This document shows positions 34,549 to 45,224 of a stretch of DNA of 64,000 nt, piece after piece. The notes below the pieces were generated by a model that saw only the letters and a program-made list of their open reading frames with translations, did not search any database and was not told where the DNA came from. A program made the position numbers and the translations under genes. Origin of the DNA: Bythopirellula sp. (GTDB taxonomy: Bacteria; Planctomycetota; Planctomycetia; Pirellulales; Lacipirellulaceae); the NCBI GenBank assembly GCA_028285205.1, contig JANQQA010000143.1, positions 1 through 64,000 on the forward strand, read 5' to 3'. Positions within the stretch are counted from its first letter, which is position 1. Every line of letters starts with the position of its first letter.

Positions 34549-36198
34549 TTAGGTTCTGTTTCGGCCCACCCACAAAACCAAACCAGTGCATAGAATCACC
34601 AAAGACTCGGGCTCGGGGACAAATGTGGCGATGAAGACGCCAGAGGTGCCGTCTGTGAACCGAATCCAGTAAGCGAGCTGACCAGAATTGTTAAAAGTGC
34701 TTTGGCGGCCATCGCTTGAACTCGTGCCTGTGACAAATGCAGCAACCTCGACAGTGCGATTGTCGGTGATGAGGGGATTGGGGTTGATATCGAAGAGATC
34801 ACCCTCACGAGTGAGCATTCGAAGTTCGCCTGAGGGATCTGTCACGAAGAGACCTCGATCATTCGTTCTGTCTACTCCAGGACCAGTAAAATCGGCGATA
34901 AAGGCGACTTGCCCGATGTCGTTAAAAGCGGGATCGCCTTGAAATTCAGCGAATCTCACGTCAGAAGAAATGCCCGGAACGGAATTACCGAGCCGGGCGA
35001 TGGGGCGAAGTTCGAATTCGTTGTCCGTGTAGATCACTTGATTATTAGTACTGTCGATTCCTGGCCCCTCTAGGATCGCGCGAAAGGCGACATGGCCTGC
35101 GTCGTTCAGCGCGGGAGTGAAAAAATCACTAAATCTCACATCCTGCCCATCAATCTGAACTATCTCTGCCTCGCGTGCTATCCGCCGTTGCGTAAGGTCT
35201 GGATTGAATATTAAGAGAGCGCGATCATTTGAAAAATCGATGTCTGGTCCAGTAACTAGCGAGACGGTCGCAATCTCACCACGGTTGTTGATTGTGAGAC
35301 TACTGCTTCTACCATAGTACAGGTCTGAACCAACGCTGGGCATAGGGTCACCCTTTCGGGCAACAATCTCTAGATTGCCGTTAGATTGTGAGAAGATGGC
35401 ATTATCCTCGGGTCCAATTGCATTTGGTCCAGAGAGGCCAGCACTAAACACGAGTTGTCCTGCATCATTTAGCACGGGGCCTCGTGAAATCCTATGAAAG
35501 TTGCGGCTGGGATCACTGCCTGGCACCACCCCACGATCTCGTGCGACTAAGCTGAGAGTACCACTAATATTGGAAAAGATGGCAACATCTCTCGCGCGGA
35601 CATCCGGCCCGGTGAGTGGAGCAGTAAACGCAATTTGTCCTGCATCGTTCAATAGAGGTGGAAGAGAAAAGTAGCTGTAATTCACGCCCGGCGGTGTTCC
35701 GGGAGCGGGATCACCAAACAGGGCGATTAGCTCAAGGTCGCCTTCCGTTGCGAGATAAATGGAATCCGCAACGAATTCATTGCCGAAGTCATCAACATGG
35801 CCCGTGAAAAAGGTTTGACCTGCGTTATTGAGCACGGGATCACTAAACCCGTCGAACCTCATGCCTGACCCGGCACCTGGCGCGGTATCGCCTCCGCGAG
35901 CGAGCAATCGCAAGCTGCCCCCGGAATTTGAATAAATGACCTGGTTGTTATGAGCGGCAACCGTACCACCAAAGGTTACTTGGCCCGGGTCATTCAAAGT
36001 GATTTCTCTGAAGAATTGGAAACGTACGGCTGGATCGGTATCAGGTGCAGGCTGGAAGTTAAACGCGACTGGAAAATTGATGATTGGTTGTGCCTGTGCA
36101 GTTGCTCCTTCGATCCCAGTTAGCATGGACGCGCCTAGGGCTGCAGCGAGTAATCCGTAGGTTCGATGCTTAATCGTAAATGAGTCTGACAAATTCAT
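34549..36198 (-). CDS. Repeat-rich secreted protein of the DUF7453/choice-of-anchor type with PEP-CTERM tail
   Basis: An approximately 549-residue exported protein. The ATG at 36198 gives a signal peptide (AAALGASMLTGIEGATAQA); longer starts at 36252 and 36291 exist. The body is built from about eight repeats of 45-60 residues with the pattern L-N-x-x-G-Q-V-x-F-x-x-x-x-x-G-P, then a clause like NNQVIYS...LRLLARGGDTAPG. This is a beta-propeller-like layout known from planctomycete and cyanobacterial secreted proteins. The C-terminus has FVPEPESL, a hydrophobic segment and an Arg-rich end, the PEP-CTERM anchor. The function is unknown. Base composition is more AT-rich than the backbone. Confidence 0.8.
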   Translation of the reverse strand: MNLSDSFTIKHRTYGLLAAALGASMLTGIEGATAQAQPIINFPVAFNFQPAPDTDPAVRFQFFREITLNDPGQVTFGGTVAAHNNQVIYSNSGGSLRLLARGGDTAPGAGSGMRFDGFSDPVLNNAGQTFFTGHVDDFGNEFVADSIYLATEGDLELIALFGDPAPGTPPGVNYSYFSLPPLLNDAGQIAFTAPLTGPDVRARDVAIFSNISGTLSLVARDRGVVPGSDPSRNFHRISRGPVLNDAGQLVFSAGLSGPNAIGPEDNAIFSQSNGNLEIVARKGDPMPSVGSDLYYGRSSSLTINNRGEIATVSLVTGPDIDFSNDRALLIFNPDLTQRRIAREAEIVQIDGQDVRFSDFFTPALNDAGHVAFRAILEGPGIDSTNNQVIYTDNEFELRPIARLGNSVPGISSDVRFAEFQGDPAFNDIGQVAFIADFTGPGVDRTNDRGLFVTDPSGELRMLTREGDLFDINPNPLITDNRTVEVAAFVTGTSSSDGRQSTFNNSGQLAYWIRFTDGTSGVFIATFVPEPESLVILCTGLVLWVGRNRT

Positions 36199-36560
36199 CA
36201 ATTCGACCAATGTTCCCAGTGCAATGCCAATGCTCACTTGGAGCTTCGTCATCGAACTGCAATTTGAGTGGACTAAGAGCCGTAGGCCCAATTTACCCTA
36301 AGATGCGAGGGAGAGCCAGAAAAACCTGAAACGTGCGGCAGACGCAGAACATCTTGGTTAGTTCTTGCCAATAATTGCTTCTGCTTATCTCAGCAAGTGC
36401 GACTAGACCAGTTTGTCGAGAGATATGCTGAACGCATTCTGCTGCTCGTCGATTTTGCTTCGGCCGGTTTGTCCGATGCAGGTTCAAATATTTCGCTTAA
36501 TTGCCCAAGTGAGTCGTCTTTAGGCAGTCAACCTGTTTCCTCGATACCGAGAAGCTCCAT

Positions 36561-38414
36561 CTATTCGTCGTACAACAATTCCAGTCGCAAGTCGCCTGTA
36601 TTCCAATCGGTAAAGCCGTTCGCGGTCTCGTCTTGGCCGACACCGCCGTCATCCTGCCTATTCTGCCCCAGGCTGTAGATGGTATACCCATCATCTGAAC
36701 GACCGTAGATAAATGGTTCTTCCTTTCTGCTAAATGGGTCCTCAAACACCCGAGGGATGAAGTCCGGCACTAGTTCACTGAGATGACGGGGAAACTCTGC
36801 ATGTTTTGCACGGTAGGCATGCAAAGCAAGCTCCAGCAGTAGCAGCCTGGCTTCCGTGACGTATCTTGGATGAATCGTTTCATGAAGATTCTCTCGAACC
36901 CAGTAGCCCCCCGCGATATCCCACAAGTACTCGAAAACATGGCCTTGCCATCCGTCAGCGTTCTCGCACCATGCACGGTCCCGACTGACTATTTCGTCTA
37001 GTGTATCTCTGTTCGATTGAATCGCTATCAACTCATCGACTAGTTCTTGATAGCGGGTCGGTTCTAGCTTCCCAACAACGCTAAATAAGTCCCAACGGCC
37101 AGTATCCTCGATTGCGGTTCCTGTAAGATAGTCCGTAAGTACTCCTTGCTTCGCTATGCTCACCCCCAACTTCAAATTCATCATGGCATTCGTTGCAGCG
37201 TCTTCATAGCGACTTTCTCGCCGAGCCAAATCACACTTCATGCTCAAGGCATAGGAGATGTTACGAAAACTGCTAAAAGCGTTAATGCATGCAGCTTGCG
37301 TCTCCGCAAATGAGTCCTGTGAATACCACCTCGGATTCGCGAAGTCTTGGGAAAGTCCTTTCGAGACACATTCGTAGGCGTCTGCATATTTCTCAACTTC
37401 AGCAGCCAGTTGTTTTGTACTTGCGGGGGCAACTGCTGTGTTCAGAATCCGACTATCAAACATCTGTCCGGCTGCAACGAGACTTTCGAAACCATTCGGC
37501 TCAGGGGGCTGAATCTGAATCATTTCTTGGGGATTGAGCAGCTTCCAACACGTCACCACAGGAGCAGACACGATTGAACCTACCAACAGAAGGAAGCAAA
37601 AACCAAAGGCTCGGTTGGTAAACTGTCTGCTCGTTTCCTCCCAAACATGTCCGCAGCCAGGGACCAGATACGCTCGTGATTTTTGAAGTAACCAGAGTGC
37701 AACGACTATGAGAAAGGCAAGCCCTATCACTATGGGAACCCAAACTAAGGTCCAGTTGGAAGAACTGACATTAGGCCAATTGAGAGAGTCTTCTAGAAAT
37801 GAGTTGTACGTAATGTATTCCGTCCATTCGTTGAAGTAGGCTAGAGAAGCGGACGCCAGTGTAGCCACGAGCAAGACTACCAATGAACGGAATACTCTGC
37901 GTACTTGGGAGTGGGAGGCCCAAGTAGAAGCAAGAACCACGGACCCAACCATAAAACCAGTCAGCAAATAGTTGGGCCAATCATGAACAAGTTCTTCTTT
38001 GTTTATCCTTACAAAGAGAAACAGCAAGATGGCAGCCAAAGCCATAGAAAGCAGGATGTCAGCAATTGAACAACGCATGAGGAACAACAGTGGTTTTCCT
38101 GTTTCACCCGAAATGCTCTTCGAATTACCCCAAACATCAGTGAAGACAATATATGTATTACTTCCAACTGCACACACAAGAACTTGGATTAGAAGTACGA
38201 GCAATGGCTCGTATGCGGGAACCAGAGTCAAGGGGAGAAACACTGCGACAACAACTAGGCTTCGAATGAACCAATGCCATTTGCTCAGACCGACCCATAT
38301 CCCCAAGAGGCCACAACTCACAAAGGTCGTAAGCAGCAATGTACCAACAACAAAATGAATACTCAGGCTAGGCAAAGGAAAATCACCAAAAATATGTGAA
38401 CTGTGAGATGCCAA
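36561..38414 (-). CDS. Multi-pass membrane protein with periplasmic C-terminal domain, function unknown
   Basis: A 617-residue protein with about eight to nine hydrophobic segments in the first 310 residues, then a soluble region. The only usable start is a TTG at 38414 with no clear RBS, so the N-terminus is uncertain. The end carries a stretch seen in several planctomycete proteins: LALHAYRAKHAEFPRHLSEL, then DPFSRKEEPFIYGRSDDGYT, then IYSLGQNRQDDGG. This resembles the mature end of type II secretion pseudopilin-like (GspG/H) proteins. No enzymatic motif is visible. The sequence is AT-richer than the housekeeping genes. It lies in the accessory stretch downstream of tRNA-Arg. It is not assigned to a pathway. 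Confidence 0.65.
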   Translation of the reverse strand: MASHSSHIFGDFPLPSLSIHFVVGTLLLTTFVSCGLLGIWVGLSKWHWFIRSLVVVAVFLPLTLVPAYEPLLVLLIQVLVCAVGSNTYIVFTDVWGNSKSISGETGKPLLFLMRCSIADILLSMALAAILLFLFVRINKEELVHDWPNYLLTGFMVGSVVLASTWASHSQVRRVFRSLVVLLVATLASASLAYFNEWTEYITYNSFLEDSLNWPNVSSSNWTLVWVPIVIGLAFLIVVALWLLQKSRAYLVPGCGHVWEETSRQFTNRAFGFCFLLLVGSIVSAPVVTCWKLLNPQEMIQIQPPEPNGFESLVAAGQMFDSRILNTAVAPASTKQLAAEVEKYADAYECVSKGLSQDFANPRWYSQDSFAETQAACINAFSSFRNISYALSMKCDLARRESRYEDAATNAMMNLKLGVSIAKQGVLTDYLTGTAIEDTGRWDLFSVVGKLEPTRYQELVDELIAIQSNRDTLDEIVSRDRAWCENADGWQGHVFEYLWDIAGGYWVRENLHETIHPRYVTEARLLLLELALHAYRAKHAEFPRHLSELVPDFIPRVFEDPFSRKEEPFIYGRSDDGYTIYSLGQNRQDDGGVGQDETANGFTDWNTGDLRLELLYDE

Positions 38415-38619
38415 TAAATGCTGATCGCACTAACGTTATTCGAATGCAATGTTACCTTATTGGAGACTTCTTTACCGCGGCGACTCACTTGGAGGTCAGG
38501 GCCGCAATGGGAGCATTGCTATGTGCTCAAAAAGGAAACTGCCCATGCGGAGAATGGAGACTCGACAAGACGCGTCGGACATATAGGCCGATGCGGTAGG
38601 CGAATTTCGCTTTCTGCGT

Positions 38620-38672
38620 TCAGCGTGAAACGCTGAGGCAGTTTGGCAACTCGCAGATTCCACAATCGAAGA
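38620..38672. repeat. Dispersed intergenic repeat, copy 2
   Basis: Second copy of the repeat at 34012-34063, beginning CAGCGTGAAACGCTGAGGC, in the same orientation. It lies within 70 bases of the 3' end of the truncated IS4 transposase gene, so an association with that IS end is possible. Confidence 0.55.
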
Positions 38673-38688
38673 GTCCCACGAATGGCGT

Positions 38689-39505
38689 TTAGTTATTCGT
38701 AACTCGTTTTAGGATTTCACGTTTGGTTTGTTTTCTTGTCTTGCTGAGGTAGGCGTATCTTTTGTGTCGTCGTTTTTTCAGTCGTGGTTCGAATCGATCG
38801 GGCCGGTCGCCGACACGATGCGTTGCAATAGCATCGAGGATCGTTTGATACATGATCTTGCGTGATGCCGCGCCGCCCATGGCAATCACTGGCTGAAAGG
38901 CTTCCAGCGTTTGTAATGCTCCTTTGAAGCTGATCGTCCGTGGCTGGAGTTTATGCTTGATCGCCGCCTGCGCTATGATGGTGCGAATCAGGTTATAGGC
39001 GAGAATATGGGCCCAGATTTCTTTACGCACCAGTTCTGGCGACTGACATCGCAACTGGTCCATCTGCAAAGCAATCTTGATCGACCGTAGGTCGAGTTCG
39101 TTGTGCCAGCGAGCGCGATACAAAAAGGCGAGGTCTTCCTTGGTCACCTCGCTGGGATCGAGGAAGGTGGTGACAACCACGATGCTCGTGGAGCGAAAGC
39201 CAGGTTGGCTCACACGAATACGCGCCTCTCGCACAAACACGTAGTCCGGAAATTGTTGATAGGTTCTTTTACTTACGGAGCGAATCGATGGTGGTTTGCG
39301 CCAGCCAACCAAATGATCTTCTTTGCCGAGGCGAATTCCTTTTCGGAAATCGGCTTTGCGGTGGGCTTTGTTCAGACGACTGACCAGGTGGATGCCGCGT
39401 TGCTGGAGTAGATGAATGTTGGTCCAGTTGGATAAGAGACGATCGCCAAGCAGTACATTGCCAGGACGAAGGATAACCCATAATTGCCGCAATAGCGTTA
39501 CGATA
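38689..39505 (-). pseudogene. IS4-family transposase, C-terminal fragment
   Basis: About 270 residues that match the C-terminal half of IS4-family transposases: a catalytic Asp in VLLGDRLLSNW, then YRARWHNELDLRSIK, which fits the Y-(2)-R-(3)-E-(6)-K signature exactly, then the conserved KEIWAHILAYNLIR segment. The N-terminal half with the first catalytic Asp is missing; the homology stops at about 39505, where unrelated sequence begins. The remnant is inactive by itself. The boundary suggests a deletion or a later rearrangement joined it to the neighbouring protease-like fragment. Confidence 0.8.
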
Positions 39506-39514
39506 AACTCCAAT

Positions 39515-40018
39515 TACGTTCCGCGAGGCGGCAACTTGCCCGGCATTGGTGTTGCCGTACGCCCTACAGCTCACACGTCCGGCAGCGGCAATCTACAAGA
39601 AATATTCCAAGTGGCCGCCCAAACGTGGGAGCGAGTTATCCAGGACGACTTTACACTCACGCTTAACTACGGTTGGTATCCAACTTCGTCGCTCTCGCCC
39701 TCAGCGTTTCATACAGGCGTTCGTGTCGGTGGTAGTCCATCTCGCGAACTCGAAGGCAGTATCGCTTTCAACAGCAACAATGTTAGCCTTTACCCGTTCT
39801 TCCTGGACGGCACACCCTACAGTGACGAGGAATTCTCGGAAGTGTTTGAAAGCGAGCTGGATTTGGGCGGAGGGTTGATCGGAACGAGACGGCATTACTG
39901 GCCCATCGGAGCAGATGTGGTTGGCACCATGTTGCGTACCCCTCTGCTGGGGTTTTGCAATCAAATGTGTTTTCATTTACAGAACCTCCCCCCTCTTGCT
40001 CAGCGGTCGAAATCGTAA
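39515..40018 (+). pseudogene. Fragment of a secreted metalloprotease-like/PEP-CTERM protein
   Basis: The frame from about 39515 to 40018 encodes NLQEIFQVAAQTWERVIQDDF followed by beta-rich segments, reminiscent of the NF038122-type secreted proteins common in planctomycetes. It lacks a signal peptide and an N-terminus because it abuts the transposase breakpoint near 39505. The C-terminus looks abnormal (LRTPLLGFCNQMC) and carries no sorting tail. It is therefore called a remnant. The family suggestion is tentative. Confidence 0.45.
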
Positions 40019-40599
40019 GTCAAATGACTGTCATAGGTTAGGGATTCTATCGAGTGAGTCTGGACGGAAGTATTGAAAGGTTCGGTGTTTGGAACCTTTC
40101 AAAATCTACGACCGGGTGGCGCTAGGTCGTGCTGCTGGTTGAAGTTGGCTTTTGGCGCTTGGGCCTCCAAACCTTTTAGAACCCACGACCGCAATCGGTC
40201 GAGACCTAAATAAGCGCATGTACAAGCGGTCGAACAGTTGCCGCCGCACTGCCGCTGGTGTTGGAGATCATATCCGTTTAGCAAAACGAAATCGCGATTT
40301 TACATGATTCTTAGCCACTAAAAACACAGAAGGCACAGATGAAGGGAAGAGTCGTGAGATCGCCCATTCTTGTGGTTTTTGTGTCTATCGTGGTTCATAA
40401 AGAATCGCCTATCCAGCTCGAATTTACCCGATCTCGTGGCCCAAATTCAACGAAAGACTCTTCGCAAGGGAACCACGACGACCCGACGACACTAAGGAGA
40501 TCTGGACACTGGCTGCATAGCATCGCTACGGCATGATGCACGACGCGTGGTGGAAGGGGTACAAGCAGATGGCGGGAATTCGACAGCAAGCGTCGAAGT
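40019..40599. other. Intergenic region with a CACAAAAACAC-type repeat
   Basis: About 580 bases without a convincing gene. At 40311-40400 it contains TTAGCCACTAAAAACACAGA followed some 50 bases later by CTTGTGGTTTTTGTGTC, giving an imperfect inverted arrangement related to the block at 34256. Lone short frames here have no RBS or family resemblance. Confidence 0.4.
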
Positions 40600-42033
40600 T
40601 CACTCAACCTGTCTCAGTTGCATCGAGTCAACGATTTTTTCGTTTGCCAGTACGTTGGTGATCGCCACGACCCACGATCCAGGCTGGCACCATTGCTTGC
40701 GTTTCAGATAAGCCAGCGCGTCGAGGATTGTTTGCTCGGGATCATCAGAGAATTCCATCAGAAACGGCTCCACCCCCCAAGGAAGGAGCAACTGGCGAAA
40801 GATCTCTTCCACGTCGGTAAAGGCGTAGATTGGCACGCCCATGGGACGTAATGCGCCCAGCACATACGCCAAGAAGCCGCTGCGGGTGAAGACCACAATC
40901 CCCGACTGCCCCAATTCTTGAGCAAGTACGGCCGCCGACCGGAGCATCTTTGCCTTCGGTTTGCGCAGTTCGATGCGTGAATTCAACTGGCCGTCCACTG
41001 TCGGTTCAATGCTTTTGATAATGTTCTTGAACACCTCGACCGATTCCAACGGATACGCGCCAGTCGTTGTTTCTCCCGAAAGCATCACCGCATCAGCCTG
41101 TTCCCGCACCGCATTGGAAACGTCGGATATCTCGGCTCGAGTCGGAATCGGTGAAGTGATCATCGACTCAAGTAGATGAGTTGCGATGATCACGGGCTTG
41201 CCTTCCCCCTGGCAAGCGCGGACAAGCTCAGTTTGGACGAGCGGCAGCTTTTGGTATTCGATCTCGATTCCCAGATCGCCACGAGCTACCATGATTCCGT
41301 CAGATGCTTGAATTATCTCGTGCATATTGCGCACGCCGGCCTGCTCTTCGATTTTTGAAACGATTTTCGCGGTCGAGCCGAGCTCGTCTAAGAATTTGCG
41401 TAGCGTCAGGACATCTTTCGCCTGCCGAACAAACGACAGCGCCACAAAATCGATTCCCGCCTGGACGCCGACTTGTAGATCTGAGATATCCTTTTCCGTC
41501 AAGGCAGGGAGATTGACTTGGACGCCGGGCAGATTGATGTGCCTCCGCGACCCGAGCGCGCCAGGTGTAATTACTTCGCAGCGAATGCTCGTTTCGTGTT
41601 TTGAAAGCACTCTTAGTCGAAGCAAGCCGCTATCGACCAATACGATCTGACCAACGTCAACATCATGGGGCAGATCGGGATAGTTGACCGTAACGCTGAG
41701 CACTCCATCGCTGGCTGGCGGGGAAGACTCGGTACGAAAATCGAGAAGGCCGCCCGCTGTTAACTCGATCTTGCCATCGACATCGCCGGTACGGATCTCC
41801 GGCCCCTTGACGTCCATCATTACGGCGACGTGCCGGCCGAGCTTGCGCGAAACGTTGCGTATTCGCGCGACGACGTCCGACACCCATTCGCGCGAACCAT
41901 GAGCCATGTTCAAGCGAATAATGTCGACGCCGGCGTTAATCAACTTAGAGATCGTCTCGGGCGACTCGGTCGCAGGCCCCAACGTGATGACGATCTTCGT
42001 CTGCCGGTAGTACTTTGGCCGTGACTCTTCCAT
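40600..42033 (-). CDS. pyk: Pyruvate kinase
   Basis: A 477-residue glycolytic enzyme that transfers phosphate from phosphoenolpyruvate to ADP. The ATG at 42033 begins MEESRPKYYRQTKIVITLGPATES, the usual KIVxTxGPA start. Conserved features follow in order: NMAHGSREW (RxNxSHG position, with Met-Ala in place of Phe-Ser), DVKGPEIRTG, the metal/substrate segment IVSKIEEQAG, MVARGDLGIEI, ATHLLESM, PTRAEISDVSNAV and MLSGETTTGAYP. The length fits the bacterial family. A Leu (ATHLLESM) replaces Gln in the usual ATQMLESM. The C-terminal domain is of normal size. It is monocistronic and lies 163 bases downstream of glutamine synthetase on the same strand. Confidence 0.95.
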   Translation of the reverse strand: MEESRPKYYRQTKIVITLGPATESPETISKLINAGVDIIRLNMAHGSREWVSDVVARIRNVSRKLGRHVAVMMDVKGPEIRTGDVDGKIELTAGGLLDFRTESSPPASDGVLSVTVNYPDLPHDVDVGQIVLVDSGLLRLRVLSKHETSIRCEVITPGALGSRRHINLPGVQVNLPALTEKDISDLQVGVQAGIDFVALSFVRQAKDVLTLRKFLDELGSTAKIVSKIEEQAGVRNMHEIIQASDGIMVARGDLGIEIEYQKLPLVQTELVRACQGEGKPVIIATHLLESMITSPIPTRAEISDVSNAVREQADAVMLSGETTTGAYPLESVEVFKNIIKSIEPTVDGQLNSRIELRKPKAKMLRSAAVLAQELGQSGIVVFTRSGFLAYVLGALRPMGVPIYAFTDVEEIFRQLLLPWGVEPFLMEFSDDPEQTILDALAYLKRKQWCQPGSWVVAITNVLANEKIVDSMQLRQVE

Positions 42034-42196
42034 GCACTGTAGTCTCGCGAAACGCTAATCCATGTCCATTCAGAGACGACAGCCTACGCATGAGGAAAAA
42101 ATTCGGAGCAAGCTACCGGAAGCTCTATCTGTCCGCCAGCGTTGATGCTTCGGGCAGCAAGTCGACCGCTTGCTCCGGATTTCGCCCCAATGTCAC

Positions 42197-44425
42197 CTAC
42201 TTGATAAACAACATCTCCTGGTAGGTTGGCAACGGCCAAAGGTCGTCGGCGACGAGGCCTTCAAGTTCGTCCGCACAAGCACGAACTTGCTCCATGGCGG
42301 GCAGGACGGTATCGCAGCACTTTCTGACATCTTCGCAGCCTCCGGTGCTTGCAGCCGAGAGTTCCGCGATACTATCCTGCAACGCCTTCACCAGCTGCGT
42401 AATCCGATCCAGTGTGTCGGTATCAAACTCGTAATCAAGTGCTTTAAGGTTGGTGCATGCGGAAGCCAACTCATTCTGGTAGCGCACGGCGGCGGGAAAG
42501 ATGAGCGTGCGTGCAATCTTCTTAGTGAGGTTTGCCTCAACCTGAACGGTCATGCAATACTGTTCGCAATAGGTTTCGTAGCGACTTTCCAATTCGCGCT
42601 CACTCAGGACGCCGTACTTGGCGAACACTTCTTTGACGTCTTCGGTGATCAGCGCCGACAAAGCGTCAGCGGTTGTACGAAGATTCAGCAGGCCGCGTTT
42701 CTCGGCTTCCGCATGCCACTCCTCCGAGTAGCCATTGCCGTTGAAGATGATGGAGCCGCACTCGTTAATGATCTCCGACAGCAGCGTTTGTACTGCGCCG
42801 TGCAGTTTCGACTCGTCGCCGGAGGTCGCTTCTTCTAACTTGGTCGCACAGTAATCGAGCGAATCGGCGATGATCGTATTCATCGCGACTAGAGGACCGG
42901 CGATTGAAAAATTGGAGCCCACGGCTCGGAACTCAAACCGATTGCCCGTGAAAGCAAACGGACTGGTGCGGTTCCGATCGCCAGCGTCCTTAGCTAGTGG
43001 CGGCAAGGTATCGACACCAACTTCCAACGACCCCGTCGGAAGCGATGAATTTGCACCTCCTGATTTGATCTGCTCGAAGACATCGGCCAGTTGGTCGCCG
43101 AGGAATACAGATAGAATTGCGGGTGGTGCCTCGTTGGCACCGAGCCGATGATCGTTTCCAGCCGACGCGACGACAGCTCGTAACAATCCTTGGAATTTGT
43201 AGACGGCACGGATCACTGCGGCACAGAAGACCAAGAACTGAGCATTCTCATGTGGCGTGTCGCCGGGATCCAACAGGTTGCCGTGGGCACTGCTGCCAAG
43301 CGACCAGTTGACATGCTTCCCGCTACCGTTCACGCCAGCGAAGGGTTTCTCATGCGTCAGGCACTCCATGTCGTATTTTTTAGCGACCTTCTTCAGCACT
43401 TGCATGATTAACTGCTGATGGTCAGTTGCGACGTTCGCCGTTTCGAAGACTGGCGCGATCTCGTATTGACCTGGTGCCACTTCGTTATGCCGGGTCTTGA
43501 TGGGCACACCTAGCTTGTAAAGCTCGCGTTCCACGTCCAGCATGAACGCAAGCACACGTTCGGGAATTGCGCCAAAGTAGTGATCATCAAACTCCTGGCC
43601 CTTGGGCGGCGCGGCACCGAATAGCGTGCGCCCCGCGTTGAGCAGATCGGGGCGCGCATAGTAGAAGTTCTTGTCGACCAGGAAGTACTCCTGCTCGGGG
43701 CCGGCCGTCGAAGCGACAAACACTTTGTCGTCGTGCCCAAATAGCTTTGTGATCCGATGCGCCTGCGCATCGAGCGCCTGCATGCTCCGCAACACTGGTG
43801 TCTTTTTGTCCAACGCTTCACCGGTCCATGATACAAATGCGGTTGGAATGCAAAGCGTGGTACCATTGTCATTCTCTAGAATGTACGCTGGGCTCGTGAC
43901 GTCCCATATCGTGTATCCACGGGCTTCATGCGTCTGGCGAATACCGCCGGTCGGAAAACTCGAACCGTCTGGCTCGCCTTGGCAGAGTTCCTTGCCACTA
44001 AACTGCGCGATTGTGCCACCGTCGCTAGTGGGTGACATGAAGCTATCGTGCTTCTCGGCGGTACCACCGGTCAGCGGATAGAACACATGGGTATAGTGCG
44101 TCGCGCCCTTCTCGACCGCCCAGTCCTTCATCGCCGAAGCGACCACATCGGCGACCGTCGGGTCGAGTTTCTCGCCAGCTTCGACAGTCTTCATGAGCGA
44201 TTTAAATATCTCTTTTGGCAGCCGTTTCTTCATGGCCGACTTGCCGAAGACGTTCGTGCCGAACAGTTCCTCAGGGGTTGTCTCAATAAAGTCGATCGGC
44301 GGCGCCGAAGAACGATAATTGGATGCGGCCGCAATTGCAGAAATGCGTGGAGATCCAGTCGGAGCACCCGCGAAAGGCGAGGATTGACCACCAGCCGATG
44401 ATTTTTTCAGTGTTTCCGTACTCAC
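42197..44425 (-). CDS. glnN: Type III glutamine synthetase
   Basis: A 742-residue enzyme forming glutamine from glutamate, ammonia and ATP. The length and sequence identify GSIII rather than the 450-residue GSI. Residues from about 45 match the GSIII N-terminal domain ([23 protein letters not shown]), followed by [63 protein letters not shown] and [14 protein letters not shown]. The last three hold catalytic and ATP/metal-binding residues. The first 40 residues are Ser/Ala-rich and likely disordered. GSIII is not regulated by adenylylation of the GSI type. No linked nitrogen regulator is seen. Confidence 0.96.
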   Translation of the reverse strand: MSTETLKKSSAGGQSSPFAGAPTGSPRISAIAAASNYRSSAPPIDFIETTPEELFGTNVFGKSAMKKRLPKEIFKSLMKTVEAGEKLDPTVADVVASAMKDWAVEKGATHYTHVFYPLTGGTAEKHDSFMSPTSDGGTIAQFSGKELCQGEPDGSSFPTGGIRQTHEARGYTIWDVTSPAYILENDNGTTLCIPTAFVSWTGEALDKKTPVLRSMQALDAQAHRITKLFGHDDKVFVASTAGPEQEYFLVDKNFYYARPDLLNAGRTLFGAAPPKGQEFDDHYFGAIPERVLAFMLDVERELYKLGVPIKTRHNEVAPGQYEIAPVFETANVATDHQQLIMQVLKKVAKKYDMECLTHEKPFAGVNGSGKHVNWSLGSSAHGNLLDPGDTPHENAQFLVFCAAVIRAVYKFQGLLRAVVASAGNDHRLGANEAPPAILSVFLGDQLADVFEQIKSGGANSSLPTGSLEVGVDTLPPLAKDAGDRNRTSPFAFTGNRFEFRAVGSNFSIAGPLVAMNTIIADSLDYCATKLEEATSGDESKLHGAVQTLLSEIINECGSIIFNGNGYSEEWHAEAEKRGLLNLRTTADALSALITEDVKEVFAKYGVLSERELESRYETYCEQYCMTVQVEANLTKKIARTLIFPAAVRYQNELASACTNLKALDYEFDTDTLDRITQLVKALQDSIAELSAASTGGCEDVRKCCDTVLPAMEQVRACADELEGLVADDLWPLPTYQEMLFIK

Positions 44426-45224
44426 AGAATTACCAGCCCCTGCTGAGAGGCTACCTTTCTGTTGGGTCCACCCTGCGGGATTTCAGGTAAGCATGGAAGT
44501 CAGACATGCAAGTGCGGACGTGTTCAGACGATAATCGGCCGCTACATTCCATGGCCAAAAGGCAAATCGATCCATCGACTTAGCGCCTCAGAGCAATTCG
44601 CGTGCCATTGCGTGCATAGAGTGTTTAGCGGCGGCAGTCACCATCGGATCACAAAGATGCGCGAATCCTAAGCGAGGTTGCTCGAAATAGCGGCAACGAC
44701 TTGCCCAATGCTCCGCCACTGAACCCGCAGAACTGATTGTCAACGCGGAGCATTCGCGCGAAGTCTCCCAGCCCGCTGTACCTTCCTGAGCCAGTTGCTG
44801 TTGCACGTGGCAGTTGCTGCATCAGCCATATGCCTGTCTCGATGCTCGATGACCAGCATGGGAGAGGATTACATTGGTTATTTTACCCTAATATTGATCT
44901 ACTCTGGCCCCATGAATTGCTTTCGTACTCGGTGTGTCTCTTGCGGTTCAAATAACTCAAGGCATGAATGAACAGATCGCCGATACTCGACTTGTCCGAT
45001 AGAGATTGCGCTGGAGACCAGCTAGTGCCGCGGCAAGACGCCGATTTGCGGGTAAACTTTTCGGGTTGCCCTGATTGTCTCGACTCTGGAGGAAAAGAGA
45101 TAACGGTCGTTTCTATTGTGACTTGAGCGATTAGCTTCTTGCAGCAGGAGAAGTGGTATGTTTAAGCAGCCAGCTTCGTTCTGGATAGAATTCACACGGA
45201 CGAAAAGAACCGAGTTACAGTGGC
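44426..45224. other. Long divergent intergenic region
   Basis: About 800 bases between glutamine synthetase and the lipase-like gene. Short frames at 44462-44671 and 44737-44955 lack family signals. A good GGAG ribosome site precedes ATG 45158, but that frame is a shadow of the hydrolase. Promoters for both flanking genes should be here; no specific site is called. Confidence 0.4.
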
